Assembly (NCBI RefSeq): GCF_002914525.1
Contig: NZ_LODW01000022.1
Span: 179,162 to 243,161 of the forward strand
DNA: 64,000 nucleotides
Direction of reading: 5' to 3'
Source of the DNA: Rhizobium hidalgonense
GTDB lineage: Bacteria; Pseudomonadota; Alphaproteobacteria; Rhizobiales; Rhizobiaceae
Shown here: positions 18,296 to 29,239 of the stretch, piece after piece
How positions within the stretch are numbered: the stretch's first letter is position 1
How the letters are laid out: every line of letters starts with the position of its first letter
Position numbers and translations under genes: made by a program
The notes under the pieces: generated by a model
What the model saw: only the letters and a program-made list of their open reading frames with translations
What the model was told of the DNA's origin: nothing
The model's database searches: none

Positions 18296-19257
18296 GCAGC
18301 CAATCTTTCCAGCAGATCGGCAACACGCCCGACCCCGCCAAGGTCAACCTTGGTCATGGCGATCTCGCTCATGGCCCTGATGGGAATCGGCTTGTCGAGG
18401 ATGCCGAGATCAAAAACGGAGTGATGCCCGGCGAAGAACGCTGCTCCAAGCTCCTCGAGCGCACGCCCGACGGGGATTTCAAAAGGTTCGTTTGCGACCA
18501 CGACACACGGCAGGCCGGCCGCACAAGCTTCGAAGGGCGTAAGGCCGCCACCGGTAATTGCCAGATCGTGCCCATACATTTCTGCCGCAAGCGACGGCAC
18601 CTGGTTCAACAGCCTGAACCGATCCGGCGCAGCCGCCGCAACGACCTCCTCAAGCTCCGCCATGTGCTGGAAGCTCGGGCCGGTCACGATGGTGACAGGG
18701 AAGGGCTTGCCGCTCAGCCATTTGGCGACGCGGACCGTCACTCCGTAAGTATCGGCGCCGCCAAGCGTGACAAGTATCGAAGCAAGCTTTTCCCGAACTC
18801 GGCGATACCTTGCGATTTCAGGATTGAGTATCATGTACTCCACCCCCAGCCGCACATCCCTGCCCTTCAGCCCCTCCGTCCTTTCGAACAGGAGAGCGCA
18901 GATATTCAGGTCGGCGAGTTCCGCGCCATCACCACGATCATCAAAGGTAACAAGCTTGGCGTCCAGGCGCTTGATCGTCTCGCTGTGGGACCGCTGCGTA
19001 TTGAGGCGGTCGTTGATCCAGATCGCAGATGAAGCAGTGGCTTCGAGGAAATCCTTCTCCCATCCAGTGACGGTGGCGAGATCATAGAGCGCCACGTCAA
19101 AGCCGCGCTCGCGGATGATTGTCAACGAATTCGGATGATCGTTCGCCAAAAACCGGACCGAATGACCGCGTGAACGCAATTCGGTGGCGAGCGTCAGCGA
19201 CCGAAACAGATGACCCATGCCGCGTGCATGTGAACTTTCTACGCAGAAGACGAACAT
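18292..19257 (-). CDS. PseG/SpsG-like nucleotide-sugar hydrolase or transferase
   Basis: GT-B-fold protein of 321 residues resembling PseG, which hydrolyses the UDP-sugar precursor of pseudaminic acid, and SpsG of the Bacillus spore-polysaccharide operon. The N-terminus reads ESSHARGMGHLFRSLTLATELRSRGH, with the GMGHxxR signature. The C-terminal half has LVTLGGAD and AITGGGLTPFEACAAGLPCV. The ATG at 19257 fits the family start and is preceded by GGAAGAAG; the open frame extends further upstream. It follows the SpsF-like gene directly. Confidence 0.78.
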   Translation of the reverse strand: MFVFCVESSHARGMGHLFRSLTLATELRSRGHSVRFLANDHPNSLTIIRERGFDVALYDLATVTGWEKDFLEATASSAIWINDRLNTQRSHSETIKRLDAKLVTFDDRGDGAELADLNICALLFERTEGLKGRDVRLGVEYMILNPEIARYRRVREKLASILVTLGGADTYGVTVRVAKWLSGKPFPVTIVTGPSFQHMAELEEVVAAAAPDRFRLLNQVPSLAAEMYGHDLAITGGGLTPFEACAAGLPCVVVANEPFEIPVGRALEELGAAFFAGHHSVFDLGILDKPIPIRAMSEIAMTKVDLGGVGRVADLLERLAA

Positions 19258-19916
19258 AGCCTGATCGCTTCTTCCGTCCCGAGCCAATTCCCGCCCGCTT
19301 GCGCTGCGAGCGCACGGGCACGTCTCCAATCTTCCTCAGTATCCACCGTCAGGCGCAGCTCCGGAGAGATTTTGGCCGGTGGCACATCAAGCTGACCGAT
19401 CCTGAACAGTTCGGGGCGATCGGTGAAGTACTCATTCACGTGTTCGCGATGGTGCGGCAGCTTCCCCTCGCGGTGGCTGCGCGATAGGGCTTCAAAGGTA
19501 AATATTTCGGCGCCGACGCCAATCGGCAACTGGCCAAACGCATGTGTATAATCGAATCCCTGCTTCTGGTGCAGATCGATCAGCCTCTCGAGCTCCTCAA
19601 TGTCAGTGAAAGGATTATCTGCGGTCAACCGCACGATATCCGACATCCCGAGCGATCGCGCGCACTGAAAATAACGATCGAGAACATCGGCTTCGTCGCC
19701 GCGAAAGCAACTGACACCATGCGCAACGCACCAAGCTTCGACAATATCGTTCTCGCCGGCGGACGATGTCGCAACGACAACCTTTGCCGGGCGCTTCAAC
19801 ATCTGAAGCCGTCCAAGGACATGTCCGAGAAGGGGCTTTCCGCAAATGTCGCGGAGCACTTTTCCCGGCAGCCGCGTCGATCCCATCCGCGCCTGGATAA
19901 TGATCCCAAGCGTCAC
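19239..19916 (-). CDS. SpsF-like cytidylyltransferase (CMP-nonulosonate synthetase type)
   Basis: Nucleotidyltransferase of the CMP-sugar synthetase superfamily, 225 residues. It opens with IIIQARMGSTRLPGKVL, the SpsF/NeuA loop that binds CTP, and has RLTADNPFTDIEELERLI with the metal-binding Asp. I choose the GTG at 19916, which overlaps the stop of the NeuB-like gene as GTGA and has GGAG nine bases upstream; an ATG at 19931 lacks a ribosome site. Order and type match the SpsE-SpsF-SpsG set, so it probably activates the nonulosonic acid. Confidence 0.82.
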   Translation of the reverse strand: MTLGIIIQARMGSTRLPGKVLRDICGKPLLGHVLGRLQMLKRPAKVVVATSSAGENDIVEAWCVAHGVSCFRGDEADVLDRYFQCARSLGMSDIVRLTADNPFTDIEELERLIDLHQKQGFDYTHAFGQLPIGVGAEIFTFEALSRSHREGKLPHHREHVNEYFTDRPELFRIGQLDVPPAKISPELRLTVDTEEDWRRARALAAQAGGNWLGTEEAIRLCSSSA

Positions 19917-20929
19917 GCCAGATCGCTCCATTGGAGGACCGCGTCGCCGTCTAGATCCTTGATGACTCGTCGCCCGGCAAGAGTTTCGAGATGTTTAGGT
20001 TCGATTCCCGTTCCCGGCCGTTTGACCGAGATATCGCCGACGGAAATGACATGGCCGGCTTTGAGCGGTCGGCTGACAACGATGCTCTTGCGGTTGTTCA
20101 ACCTGGTTGTCGCCTCGCTGGCAGCCGGTTCCTTGCGACCACTGCCCTTCATGATCTCGAATGCGCGGACCGCATCCACAAGCCATTTCATTTCCGCCGG
20201 ATCGGCCGAAAGCATATGGTCGGGACCGTCAGCGGTTTTGTCGTAGGTGAAATGCCGCTCGATGACGCGGGCACCCATTGCCGCCGCACAAAGGCTTGCG
20301 ACAGGCGTCACCGTATGGTCAGAATAGCCGACGTCGAGATCCGGAAACGCCTCCATCATCGTCTGCATCGCGCGCAGGTTCACATTTTCCGGATGCGTCG
20401 GATAACTCGTGATGGCATGCAACAGAATGAGCTTGTCGTTGCCAGCGTCCTTGATTGCCGCAACGGATTCCCGAACTTCGTCGAGCGTGGACATCCCTGT
20501 CGACAGGATGATCGGCTTGCCCGTTTTTGCGAGATAACGAAGAAAAGGAATGTTGACCGCGTCGTCCGAGCCCACTTTGTGGGCTCCAACTCCGCATTTC
20601 TCCAGCAGATCGACATCCGTCTCGTGCGAAGGAGACGAAAACCAATCCAGCCCGTGCTCCTCGGCATAGCGGAAAACTGCCTCGTGCAGGTCGTGACTGA
20701 TTTCATATTTACGGAAAAGTTCGAATTGCGAGGTGACGCCCGTGTTTTCCATATCGAACATGGCGTTCCGGCTCGACAGTGTTTCTGCCCGGTAAGTCTG
20801 GAGCTTGACAGCATCGACCCCTGACGCCTTTGCCTCGTCAATCAGGCGCTTTGCCTGATCGAACGTCGTAAAGTTGCCGCCGATCTCGGCTATAATATAG
20901 CAGCGATCAGGCCGGTAGTTGCGAAACAT
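19913..20929 (-). CDS. N-acetylneuraminate synthase family protein (NeuB/PseI/SpsE)
   Basis: Protein of 338 residues that should condense phosphoenolpyruvate with a six-carbon amino sugar to a nine-carbon nonulosonic acid. The TIM-barrel NeuB domain starts with YIIAEIGGNFTTFDQAKRLI and contains GADAVKLQ-like GVDAVKLQTY, ILSTGMSTLDEV, LLHAITSYPTHPENVNLRAM and VGYSDHT. A C-terminal SAF (antifreeze-like) domain of about 60 residues ends the protein. GGGAG precedes the ATG. A gap of about 100 bp separates it from the radical SAM gene. Which substrate it uses (ManNAc-, Leg- or Pse-type) cannot be told by eye. Confidence 0.92.
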   Translation of the reverse strand: MFRNYRPDRCYIIAEIGGNFTTFDQAKRLIDEAKASGVDAVKLQTYRAETLSSRNAMFDMENTGVTSQFELFRKYEISHDLHEAVFRYAEEHGLDWFSSPSHETDVDLLEKCGVGAHKVGSDDAVNIPFLRYLAKTGKPIILSTGMSTLDEVRESVAAIKDAGNDKLILLHAITSYPTHPENVNLRAMQTMMEAFPDLDVGYSDHTVTPVASLCAAAMGARVIERHFTYDKTADGPDHMLSADPAEMKWLVDAVRAFEIMKGSGRKEPAASEATTRLNNRKSIVVSRPLKAGHVISVGDISVKRPGTGIEPKHLETLAGRRVIKDLDGDAVLQWSDLA

Positions 20930-21032
20930 CTGTTACTCCCTGTAATCACGACCGGCAATTTCGCCTCGCGCCTTTGGCAGCAGGCACCCATAAATCTCGA
21001 AAAGGGTGCCCGTTGCGCGCGTATTCAGTCGA

Positions 21033-22103
21033 TTATCGCCCGATTTCCTGGTTCCGATCGACGTAATTCCGGACAATGACCTGTCTGCCGCAAATCTGCG
21101 CGGTTTCGTCATTGGTCTCTCTCGGTAGGTAGCACCTGCGGCAGACCTCGCTCTTGAGGAAGCCCTGCGGTTCCTTGTGCAAAGCGCGGACGGCGTTCAT
21201 TTTTTCCCCGTGCCATATCTGGTGCACGGTTTCGGTGTTCGCATTGCCGATAACCTCACGGTTTTCCTCGTCGTTCGAGCACTTCATGACCAATCCGTCG
21301 GCACCGATCACCAAACGCTGGTACTGCTGCGGGCAGGTGAAATTGTCGAGATAGGCGATGTCTGAATCGTTGCCGAGATAATCGATCAGCGGATTGAAGG
21401 CGACGAGATCCACGTAAGGCGCGAAGGTATCGTAATAAAGATCAGGATTTTCCCGGATTGCCGGCCAAATGCCCTGCACCTTGATGACAGGACGATGGAG
21501 ACCGCGCTCGTCCTTGTATTTCTTTATGTCCTTGATCTTGTCGAGCAGAGCCTGGAACTTGATCGGCTTGCGGATCTTCTCATAGGTCTCACCGGTGCCG
21601 TCGATCGAAACGGTGATCCAGTCGATGCCGGCATCGACGAGCTGGGCGAAATAGTCTCTGTTGAGCTTGAAGCCATGCGTCAGGGTCGAGACTTCCTTGA
21701 TCCCGTGGTCCTTGGCATAGCGCACACAGTCGGCGAAACGCTTGTGCAGCGTGGCCTCGCCGCGCAGGGACAGACGGATCGCAGGAACCTTGCCGCCGAT
21801 CTCATCGATGATGCGGCAATAGAGGTCCCAGTCCATCCGGGTCGTATTGACGCTCTTCTTGAATTCGTCGCTAATCGTATAGCACATCGGGCAGCGCAGG
21901 TTGCAGATCGACGCCAGCTCGAGGTCGACCAGCAGCGGGTAATCCGAAACCTGCTGGTTCAAGGCATATTCCGACCATTTGCGACGGTAATCCGCGTATT
22001 CGGCTTCCCACCCCTCGCCACGGTATTTGTCGAACGCGGCTTCGCGCTCGTCCGTGTCCATCGAGTAGTTGCCCTTATTGATCGGAACGTAACGCTCGTT
22101 CAA
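21033..22103 (-). CDS. Radical SAM/SPASM-type protein in glycan operon
   Basis: Radical SAM enzyme of 356 residues. The [4Fe-4S] motif is CNLRCPMC (C-x3-C-x2-C) near residue 67, followed by core elements RLSLRGEATLH and VSIDGTGETYEKIRKP. A C-terminal SPASM-like cysteine set is visible (CPQQYQRLVIGADGLVMKCSND and CRRCYLP). It starts at TTG 22103 with AAGGAG seven bases upstream. Relatives occur in surface-glycan clusters, with sugar C-H chemistry such as epimerisation or dehydration proposed for some. Its substrate here is unknown. Confidence 0.82.
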   Translation of the reverse strand: MNERYVPINKGNYSMDTDEREAAFDKYRGEGWEAEYADYRRKWSEYALNQQVSDYPLLVDLELASICNLRCPMCYTISDEFKKSVNTTRMDWDLYCRIIDEIGGKVPAIRLSLRGEATLHKRFADCVRYAKDHGIKEVSTLTHGFKLNRDYFAQLVDAGIDWITVSIDGTGETYEKIRKPIKFQALLDKIKDIKKYKDERGLHRPVIKVQGIWPAIRENPDLYYDTFAPYVDLVAFNPLIDYLGNDSDIAYLDNFTCPQQYQRLVIGADGLVMKCSNDEENREVIGNANTETVHQIWHGEKMNAVRALHKEPQGFLKSEVCRRCYLPRETNDETAQICGRQVIVRNYVDRNQEIGR

Positions 22104-22104
22104 T

Positions 22105-22950
22105 TCACGACTCCTTCATCATCACGCCGATGCCGGCCGGCAGATCCCATTCCGGCCACCATCCGAGAACGGCTCGAGCCCGCTCAATATCGGCCCGCAC
22201 GTCAGGTATTTCATTCCGCCGAACAGCGCAAGACGACACTACAGGTAGATCAGTGCCGGCGGCTTTCTGCAAGATATCGATGATTTCCTGCACCGAATAC
22301 GACTTTCCGGAGCCGATATTGATGCAGTGGTAACCTTCTGCCACATCCATGGCCTTGGTAAAGGCGCTCAGCACATCGGCAACAAATACATAGTCACGCC
22401 GCGGGCTCAGATCCAGAACCTGGATTTCCTTCTTCGCCCTTATTTGATCCAGAAGCGTCGGGATCAGAAATTCGGGCCGCTGCCCTGCGCCATATATATT
22501 GAAAAGGCGCAATACCACCACCGGTATCTGCTCGTATGTGGCAGCGAACTCACAGAGTTGTTCGGCAAGATGTTTGGAGAGCGCGTATGGGTTGTTCGGC
22601 TTGACCGGATCGCTTTCGTGGATCGGCAGCCGTTCCGGCACTCCATAAACATAAGCGCTTGCGAAGACGAGTTTGGCCTTGTGTCGCTTGCACCAGGTCA
22701 AAGCATGCTGCGTACCGAGAACATTGGCGGCCATGAAGCTCGGCCCCTGTGTCCAGCTATCCGGAACGAATGTCCTGCCGGCAAGATGAAACAGCGTTCG
22801 CGCCGCCGGAAGCTCCTGCCAAAGGCGTTCTTCGCCTATGTCGCCATGTGTTCGGTCAAGCGCAAGCACATCAATGCCAGCCTGTATAAGCCGCTCTACC
22901 AGACGCTTCCCGAGAAAGCCGCCAGCACCGGTGACGATGGCATCAACCAT
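22105..22950 (-). CDS. NAD-dependent epimerase/dehydratase (extended SDR)
   Basis: Protein of 281 residues with the Rossmann motif GAGGFLGKRL, the Ser/Thr region FASAYVYG, and catalytic YALSK. It lacks the longer C-terminal part of the 4,6-dehydratases and is closer to 4-reductases or epimerases that act on keto sugars. Overlap with the nucleotidyltransferase is eight bases, and the radical SAM gene follows one base later. It is likely to work on the product of the LegB-like dehydratase or a later intermediate. Confidence 0.82.
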   Translation of the reverse strand: MVDAIVTGAGGFLGKRLVERLIQAGIDVLALDRTHGDIGEERLWQELPAARTLFHLAGRTFVPDSWTQGPSFMAANVLGTQHALTWCKRHKAKLVFASAYVYGVPERLPIHESDPVKPNNPYALSKHLAEQLCEFAATYEQIPVVVLRLFNIYGAGQRPEFLIPTLLDQIRAKKEIQVLDLSPRRDYVFVADVLSAFTKAMDVAEGYHCINIGSGKSYSVQEIIDILQKAAGTDLPVVSSCAVRRNEIPDVRADIERARAVLGWWPEWDLPAGIGVMMKES

Positions 22951-23656
22951 TCAAGAACCTGGATTTCATGGTTTCGAACTGCTCGATCGCCAATGCATAA
23001 TCGTCGGGGCGTCCGATATCGAGCCAGTAACCTTGAAAATCGCGAACGGTGGCCGGCTTGCCGGCCGCCAAAAGATCCAACATCAAATGGTCAAAGCCGT
23101 AAGCGCCGCGTTGCGGTATATGCTCGACGGCCCCAGACGACACCATGTAGACGCCCATGCTGACCTTATACTCGGCCGTCGGCTTCTCCCGGAAGCCGGT
23201 CAGGCGTCCTGCCTCGTTGGTATCAAGAACGCCATAGTCAATGCGATGCTGACGCGTCTTGGACGAGATCGTGAATATATTGCCATCGCGGACATGGGTG
23301 TCATGAAAATCGGCATAGTCGAGATCCGTCAGGATATCGCCATTCATCACCAGGAAATTCTCTGGCAAATCCTTGATCAGCCGTAGCGGTCCCATGGTGC
23401 CGAGTGGTTCGTCCTCGAGGGAATAGTCGATGCGCACGCCCCATTTATCGCCGTCCTGGAAAAACGCCTTGATCAATTCGGCCTGATGGTTGACGGCAAG
23501 CGTTATGTGCTCGAACCCGCCTGAGATCAGCTGACGAATGATGACCTCAAGAATAGGGTAATCGCCGATCGGCATCAGAGGTTTTGGAAGGACGACGGTA
23601 TAGGGCCGCAGCCGCGTTCCCATTCCCCCGGCCAGAATGACCGCGCGCCTAGACAT
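22943..23656 (-). CDS. Sugar-1-phosphate nucleotidyltransferase (PtmE/MpG-like)
   Basis: Protein of 237 residues with the pyrophosphorylase signature LAGGMGTRLRPYTVVLPKPLMPIGDYPIL at the start, the metal-binding Asp of MNGDILTDLDY, and a C-terminal GYWLDIGRPDDYALA. The length is that of a single catalytic domain without CBS or acyltransferase modules. In legionaminate clusters a guanylyltransferase of this type (PtmE) makes GDP-GlcN ahead of LegB, and here the gene overlaps the LegB-like gene by eight bases, so the same role is inferred. Confidence 0.8.
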   Translation of the reverse strand: MSRRAVILAGGMGTRLRPYTVVLPKPLMPIGDYPILEVIIRQLISGGFEHITLAVNHQAELIKAFFQDGDKWGVRIDYSLEDEPLGTMGPLRLIKDLPENFLVMNGDILTDLDYADFHDTHVRDGNIFTISSKTRQHRIDYGVLDTNEAGRLTGFREKPTAEYKVSMGVYMVSSGAVEHIPQRGAYGFDHLMLDLLAAGKPATVRDFQGYWLDIGRPDDYALAIEQFETMKSRFLNG

Positions 23657-24625
23657 TGAAAATATCCGCCTTATACCGCGTCAGATTCTCAGGCTGGCGC
23701 AGCCATTCGATCGTTGCCTTCAGACCGTCTTCCAAGCTGTAACGCGGCGAAAATCCCGTCAGAGACCTGATCAGGCCGTTGTCACAGCACAAGCGTTCCA
23801 CTTCACTGTTTGCCGGACGCAAACGCTGTTCGTCGCATTCGATCTCGACGTTGACGCCAAGAATGTCGGCGATCAGTTGAACGGTATCGCCGATCGAGAT
23901 CTCGCTGCCGGAGCCGATATTGACCGTCCGGCCGACGGCTTGGTCGCAGGCCGCGAGCGCCAGAAAACCGTCGCACGTATCCTGCACGAAATTGAAATCC
24001 CGCGTCGGTGAAAGCGCACCAAGCTTCAACTTCGTTCGTCCGCTCAGAAGCTGTGAAATCACGGTCGGAATAACCGCCCTTGCGGATTGTCGCGGGCCAA
24101 AGGTGTTGAAGGGCCGTGCAATCGTCACCGGCAGGTCAAAGCTCGAATGATAGCTGTAGGCGATCGCATCGGCACCAATTTTGGACGCCGAATAGGGCGA
24201 CTGCGCCTGCAGTGGATGGCTCTCGCTGATCGGCACAAAACGCGCCGTGCCGTAGACTTCGCTCGTCGAGGTCTGGATCACCCTTCCGACACCGGCGTCG
24301 AGAGCCCCTTGAAGAACGTTCAACGTTCCATGCACATTGGTGTCTATATAGCTTGACGGGGCCTGATAAGAGTAGGGAATGGCAATCAGAGCGGCAAGAT
24401 GGAAGATGGTGTCGACACCTCTGGCGACGGAGCGCATCTGCGCCGGATCGCGGACGTCTCCAAGGATCACCTCGAACTTGCCGCGGTATTCCGATTGGTC
24501 CAGCCAGCCCCAACTGGAAAACGAATTGTACTGGCAGAGGGCGCGAACTTCGACGCCCGATCTGACCAGCGTCTCGACAAGATGAGAGCCGATGAACCCG
24601 TCCGCCCCGGTGACAAGCGCTTTCT

Positions 24626-24629
<4 letters not shown>
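23649..24629 (-). CDS. LegB-like NDP-sugar 4,6-dehydratase
   Basis: Extended SDR of 326 residues with ALVTGADGFIGSHLVETL, STSEVYG and YSASK. The segment QYNSFSSWGWLD near residue 38 recalls LegB (Cj1319 type), the GDP-GlcNAc 4,6-dehydratase of the Campylobacter legionaminic acid pathway. It is followed by its probable partner nucleotidyltransferase and overlaps wzt by four bases. A UDP- or dTDP-dependent activity is not excluded by sequence reading alone. Confidence 0.82.
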
Positions 24630-25944
<1,315 letters not shown>

Positions 25945-25945
<1 letters not shown>

Positions 25946-26823
25946 CAGACGGTATCCATCGCGTTGGCTTCCGCCCGCGAGAAAAGTGCCAGCCCGCATA
26001 GGGTTATTGCGACAGTCACTGCGAGATTGGCGAGGCAAAGACCGACGGGCAAGGCGGGAGCGTCAAATAGCGCCCAGCGGAAGGTTTGAACTGGCGTCGT
26101 CATTGGATTGATATAATAGAACCAATGATACCGTTCCGGAATCTGGCTGAAGGGGTACACGATCGGCGTACCATACATCCAGAGTTGCGTCATGAACCCG
26201 ACGGCGTAGACAAGATCTCGGAAACGCACCGTCAGCGCCGAAACGACAAGGCCGGCACCAATGCCCAGCACGGCGATATAGAGCAGCACCAGCGGCGTCA
26301 GAAACAGGAACCAATAGCTCACGGCCAGATCGGGATTGGCAATTTTCAGGCCAATGGAAACCGTCAACAAGAGCAGGAACTGGATCGCAAAGGCGACAAG
26401 GCCACTCATCGCAACTGACAGCGGCACCACGAGTCTCGGAAAATAAACCTTTCCGAACAGATTGGCGTTCTTCGAGAAGACTTCGGAGTTATTGGTCAGA
26501 CAGGCAGAAAAATAGCTCCAGATGATTGTGCCCGACATGTAAAACAGAAAGGGCGGAAGGCCATCCGTCGAAAGATTGGCGATTTTTCCGAACACGACAT
26601 AATAGGTCATCGCCGTCAGCGACGGCTGAATGATGTACCAGACAGGCCCGAGAATGGTCTGTTTGTAAAATGTCGTGAAATCCCGCTTGAAGAACATCCA
26701 GACGAGATCGCGATATTGCCAGACAAGGCCGAGATCCGGCGTATTGCCCTTGGAAGGCCTGATAACGATATCCCAATCATCATCCTCACGTGCCGAGGCC
26801 GGTCCTTTCAATTGCTCTGTCAT
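25945..26823 (-). CDS. wzm: Polysaccharide ABC exporter permease Wzm
   Basis: Inner-membrane permease of 292 residues (ABC-2 type) with six predicted hydrophobic segments. It has the cytoplasmic lead DLVWMFFKRDFTTFYKQTILGPVWYIIQP and the late loop GTPIVYPFSQIPERYHWFYYINPMTTPVQTFRWAL, both typical of Wzm/KpsM proteins. It pairs with Wzt to move the undecaprenyl-linked glycan to the periplasm. Start overlaps the aminotransferase stop by four bases. Confidence 0.92.
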
Positions 26824-27926
26824 GCCGCCAACTTCAGATTTTCCGGGAGCGCCGCAAGAAGGTTGCAGACACGCTCGATCTCATCGCGGCTATGCCCGGC
26901 CGAAATCGGCAGGCTCAGCTCGGTGGCATGCAACTCATCTGCAATGGGATAATCGCCGGAAAGAATGCCTTGCATTGCCTTCTGCCTATGCGGCGCAATC
27001 GGATAATGTATCTCGGTCTTGACCCCATTATCGAGCAGCCACCGACGCAATTCATCGCGGGCTGGGTGTCGTATCCCGAAAATATGAAACACGTCATACT
27101 CGGCAGGTCGACGAAGCGGCTGCGCGAGCCATTTGGGCAGATTGTCGAAATAGATATCGGCCAGTGCCCGCTTATGTTCAGTCACCTGATCGAGGTAGCG
27201 CAGCTTGACCCGCAGAAATGCCGCCTGCATCTCGTCAAGTCTGGAATTTACACCGATATAGACGTTCTCATATTTTTTCTTCGAGCCGTAATTGCGCATG
27301 TGCCTCAAGCGATCGGCAAAGTCCTCATCATCCGTGACGATCGCACCCGCATCTCCCAGGGCACCAAGATTCTTGGTCGGATAGAAGCTGAAGCAGCCGG
27401 CGATTCCGAAGGTGCCGGTCAGCTTGTCATCATAACGCGCGCCATGGGACTGCGCGCAATCCTCGATCACTTTGAGACCGTGCTCGCTTGCAAACGCGGC
27501 GATCTCGGTCATCCGGCAGGCTTTGCCGAAAAGATGCGTCACACAGATGGCCTGGGTGTGACGTGTGAGCGCCGCAGGAAGGCGCTCCGGATCGATATTG
27601 AAGGTTTCGCGTTCGGGCTCCACCAAAACGGGTTTGTGGCCGGCGCGCAGAATTGCGAGGATCGTGGCTATATAGGTATTGGAGGCAACCATGATCTCGC
27701 TGCCTTTTGGCAGGTCGAGCGCTTCGATTGACAGGATCAGCGCATCCAGACCGTTGGCCACGCTGATGCAATGTTTGCTTTCCGCGAAGGCGGCGAATTC
27801 CGCTTCAAACGAGGAGACCTCATTCCCAAGTATGTACCACCCGGAACGAATAACGCGGGAAGCAACAGCCTCCAGCTCTTCCATCAGCGCACGGTTGGCC
27901 TGCGCAAGACTTTCATACTCAATCAT
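26820..27926 (-). CDS. DegT/DnrJ/EryC1 aminotransferase, FdtB/QdtB-like
   Basis: PLP-dependent sugar aminotransferase of 368 residues. It has SGWYILGNEVSSFEAEFA, the PLP-phosphate region NGLDALILSIEAL, IEDCAQSHGARY and the Schiff-base lysine in FYPTKNLGALGDAGA. The likely start at 27926 aligns with the family N-terminus and lies just below the stop of the ketoisomerase; longer starts are open. Next to an FdtA-like 3,4-ketoisomerase it most likely aminates C3 of dTDP-3-keto-6-deoxyhexose. Serving the nonulosonate pathway as well cannot be excluded. Confidence 0.85.
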   Translation of the reverse strand: MIEYESLAQANRALMEELEAVASRVIRSGWYILGNEVSSFEAEFAAFAESKHCISVANGLDALILSIEALDLPKGSEIMVASNTYIATILAILRAGHKPVLVEPERETFNIDPERLPAALTRHTQAICVTHLFGKACRMTEIAAFASEHGLKVIEDCAQSHGARYDDKLTGTFGIAGCFSFYPTKNLGALGDAGAIVTDDEDFADRLRHMRNYGSKKKYENVYIGVNSRLDEMQAAFLRVKLRYLDQVTEHKRALADIYFDNLPKWLAQPLRRPAEYDVFHIFGIRHPARDELRRWLLDNGVKTEIHYPIAPHRQKAMQGILSGDYPIADELHATELSLPISAGHSRDEIERVCNLLAALPENLKLAA

Positions 27927-27927
27927 C

Positions 27928-28302
27928 TCAGAGCCGTTCATAGGGAGTGTCGATGTAATCATCCTTATCATATCCGCGAGAGGCAAAAACGAGCAGGATC
28001 GAACCGGGACCGAAGGTCATCTCGTGCCAGTCCCTTGGCTCTACCAGGAGGCACTGGTCCGGTGACGACAAGGTAATCTCCTCGCGGGCTTTTCCATCGT
28101 CCATCAAAACCATCACGCTTCCCGAAAGCGCCACCAGCGCCTGTCGCGTCTGGTGATGACGATGGCCCCCGCGTGTATATCCGTCGGCTCCATAGATCCA
28201 GAAGCTCCGGACGACCGGAAATGGCAGTATTCCGTCCATGACGGTCAGCGCGCCTCGGCCGTCGGTCATCGTCTTTAACGTAAGCAAGGTAAAAGCAGAC
28301 AA
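27928..28302 (-). CDS. FdtA/QdtA-like dTDP-4-keto-6-deoxyglucose 3,4-ketoisomerase
   Basis: Cupin (WxcM-like) protein of 124 residues. RGGHRHHQTRQALVALSGSV carries the His cluster of the beta-barrel active site, and CLLVEPRDWHEMTF follows as in FdtA. The reaction moves the keto group from C4 to C3 of the RmlB product, and the FdtB-type aminotransferase gene follows directly. An FdtC/QdtC acetyltransferase is not found in the window. Confidence 0.85.
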   Translation of the reverse strand: MSAFTLLTLKTMTDGRGALTVMDGILPFPVVRSFWIYGADGYTRGGHRHHQTRQALVALSGSVMVLMDDGKAREEITLSSPDQCLLVEPRDWHEMTFGPGSILLVFASRGYDKDDYIDTPYERL

Positions 28303-28327
28303 GATTGATCTTCCAGTTTTGCCCGGT

Positions 28328-29239
28328 TCAGCCGGTTGGGAAATGCGGAGCTGGCTCCCTCACCAAGCTGATGAGGTATCGACCGTAAGAACTCTTTTCA
28401 AGTGGAGCCGCCAGCCTTAGTAATTGCTCGGCATCTATGTAATCCAAATGAAAGGCGATTTCTTCGGGGCATGCGATTTTCAGCCCTTGGCGCCGCTCGA
28501 TGGTGGCAATGAACTGGCTGGCTTCAAGAAGTGAATCGTGCGTGCCCGTATCCAGCCACGCATGCCCTCTTCCCAGGACGGCGACGTTCAGCCTGCCGGC
28601 CGACAAATAATGCCGATTGATGTCGGTAATTTCGGTTTCACCGCGCGACGAGGGTTTCAGACCGGCAGCGATGTCGAGCACGTCATTGTCGTAGAAATAT
28701 AAACCCGTCACAGCGTAGGAAGAGCGAGGCCTGGATGGCTTTTCCTCCAAGGTGAGGACTTTACCCTGCCCGTCAAATTCCACGACCCCATACCGTTCGG
28801 GATCGTGGACTTTATACGCGAAGATCGTCGCTTCATCGGATCTTTCGGAAGCCGCGGATAAATCATGCGTCAGGAGGTTGCCGTAAAAGATATTGTCGCC
28901 AAGCACGAGGGCAGTTGCCTCTTGCCCGATGAATTCCCTGCCGATCGAAAATGCTTGGGGAATGCCTTCCGGCGCGGCCTGCACGGCGTACTGAAGATTC
29001 AATCCCCATTGGGCGCCGTCACCCAGCAACTGTTCAAAGCGCGGCGTGTCCTGCGGCGTAGAGATAATCAGGATATCTCGGATACCTGCAAGCATCAGCG
29101 TCGACAGGGGATAATAGATCATCGGCTTGTCAAAAACCGGGAGAAGTTGCTTCGAAATGGCGAGGGTCGCGGGATGGAGCCGGGTGCCCGAGCCCCCGGC
29201 GAGCAAGATGCCCTTGCGCAGCTTTTTCTTCGAAGACAA
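28328..29239 (-). CDS. rmlA: Glucose-1-phosphate thymidylyltransferase
   Basis: Makes dTDP-glucose from dTTP and glucose-1-phosphate. The protein has the signature [34 protein letters not shown] and the metal-binding Asp in [10 protein letters not shown] choose a TTG start at 29239 with AGGAGG four bases upstream, giving 303 residues; an ATG at 29272 with AAGG upstream is a real alternative. It heads the 20-kb leftward operon, so its promoter region (29240-29489) probably drives all 22 genes. Confidence 0.92.
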   Translation of the reverse strand: MSSKKKLRKGILLAGGSGTRLHPATLAISKQLLPVFDKPMIYYPLSTLMLAGIRDILIISTPQDTPRFEQLLGDGAQWGLNLQYAVQAAPEGIPQAFSIGREFIGQEATALVLGDNIFYGNLLTHDLSAASERSDEATIFAYKVHDPERYGVVEFDGQGKVLTLEEKPSRPRSSYAVTGLYFYDNDVLDIAAGLKPSSRGETEITDINRHYLSAGRLNVAVLGRGHAWLDTGTHDSLLEASQFIATIERRQGLKIACPEEIAFHLDYIDAEQLLRLAAPLEKSSYGRYLISLVREPAPHFPTG

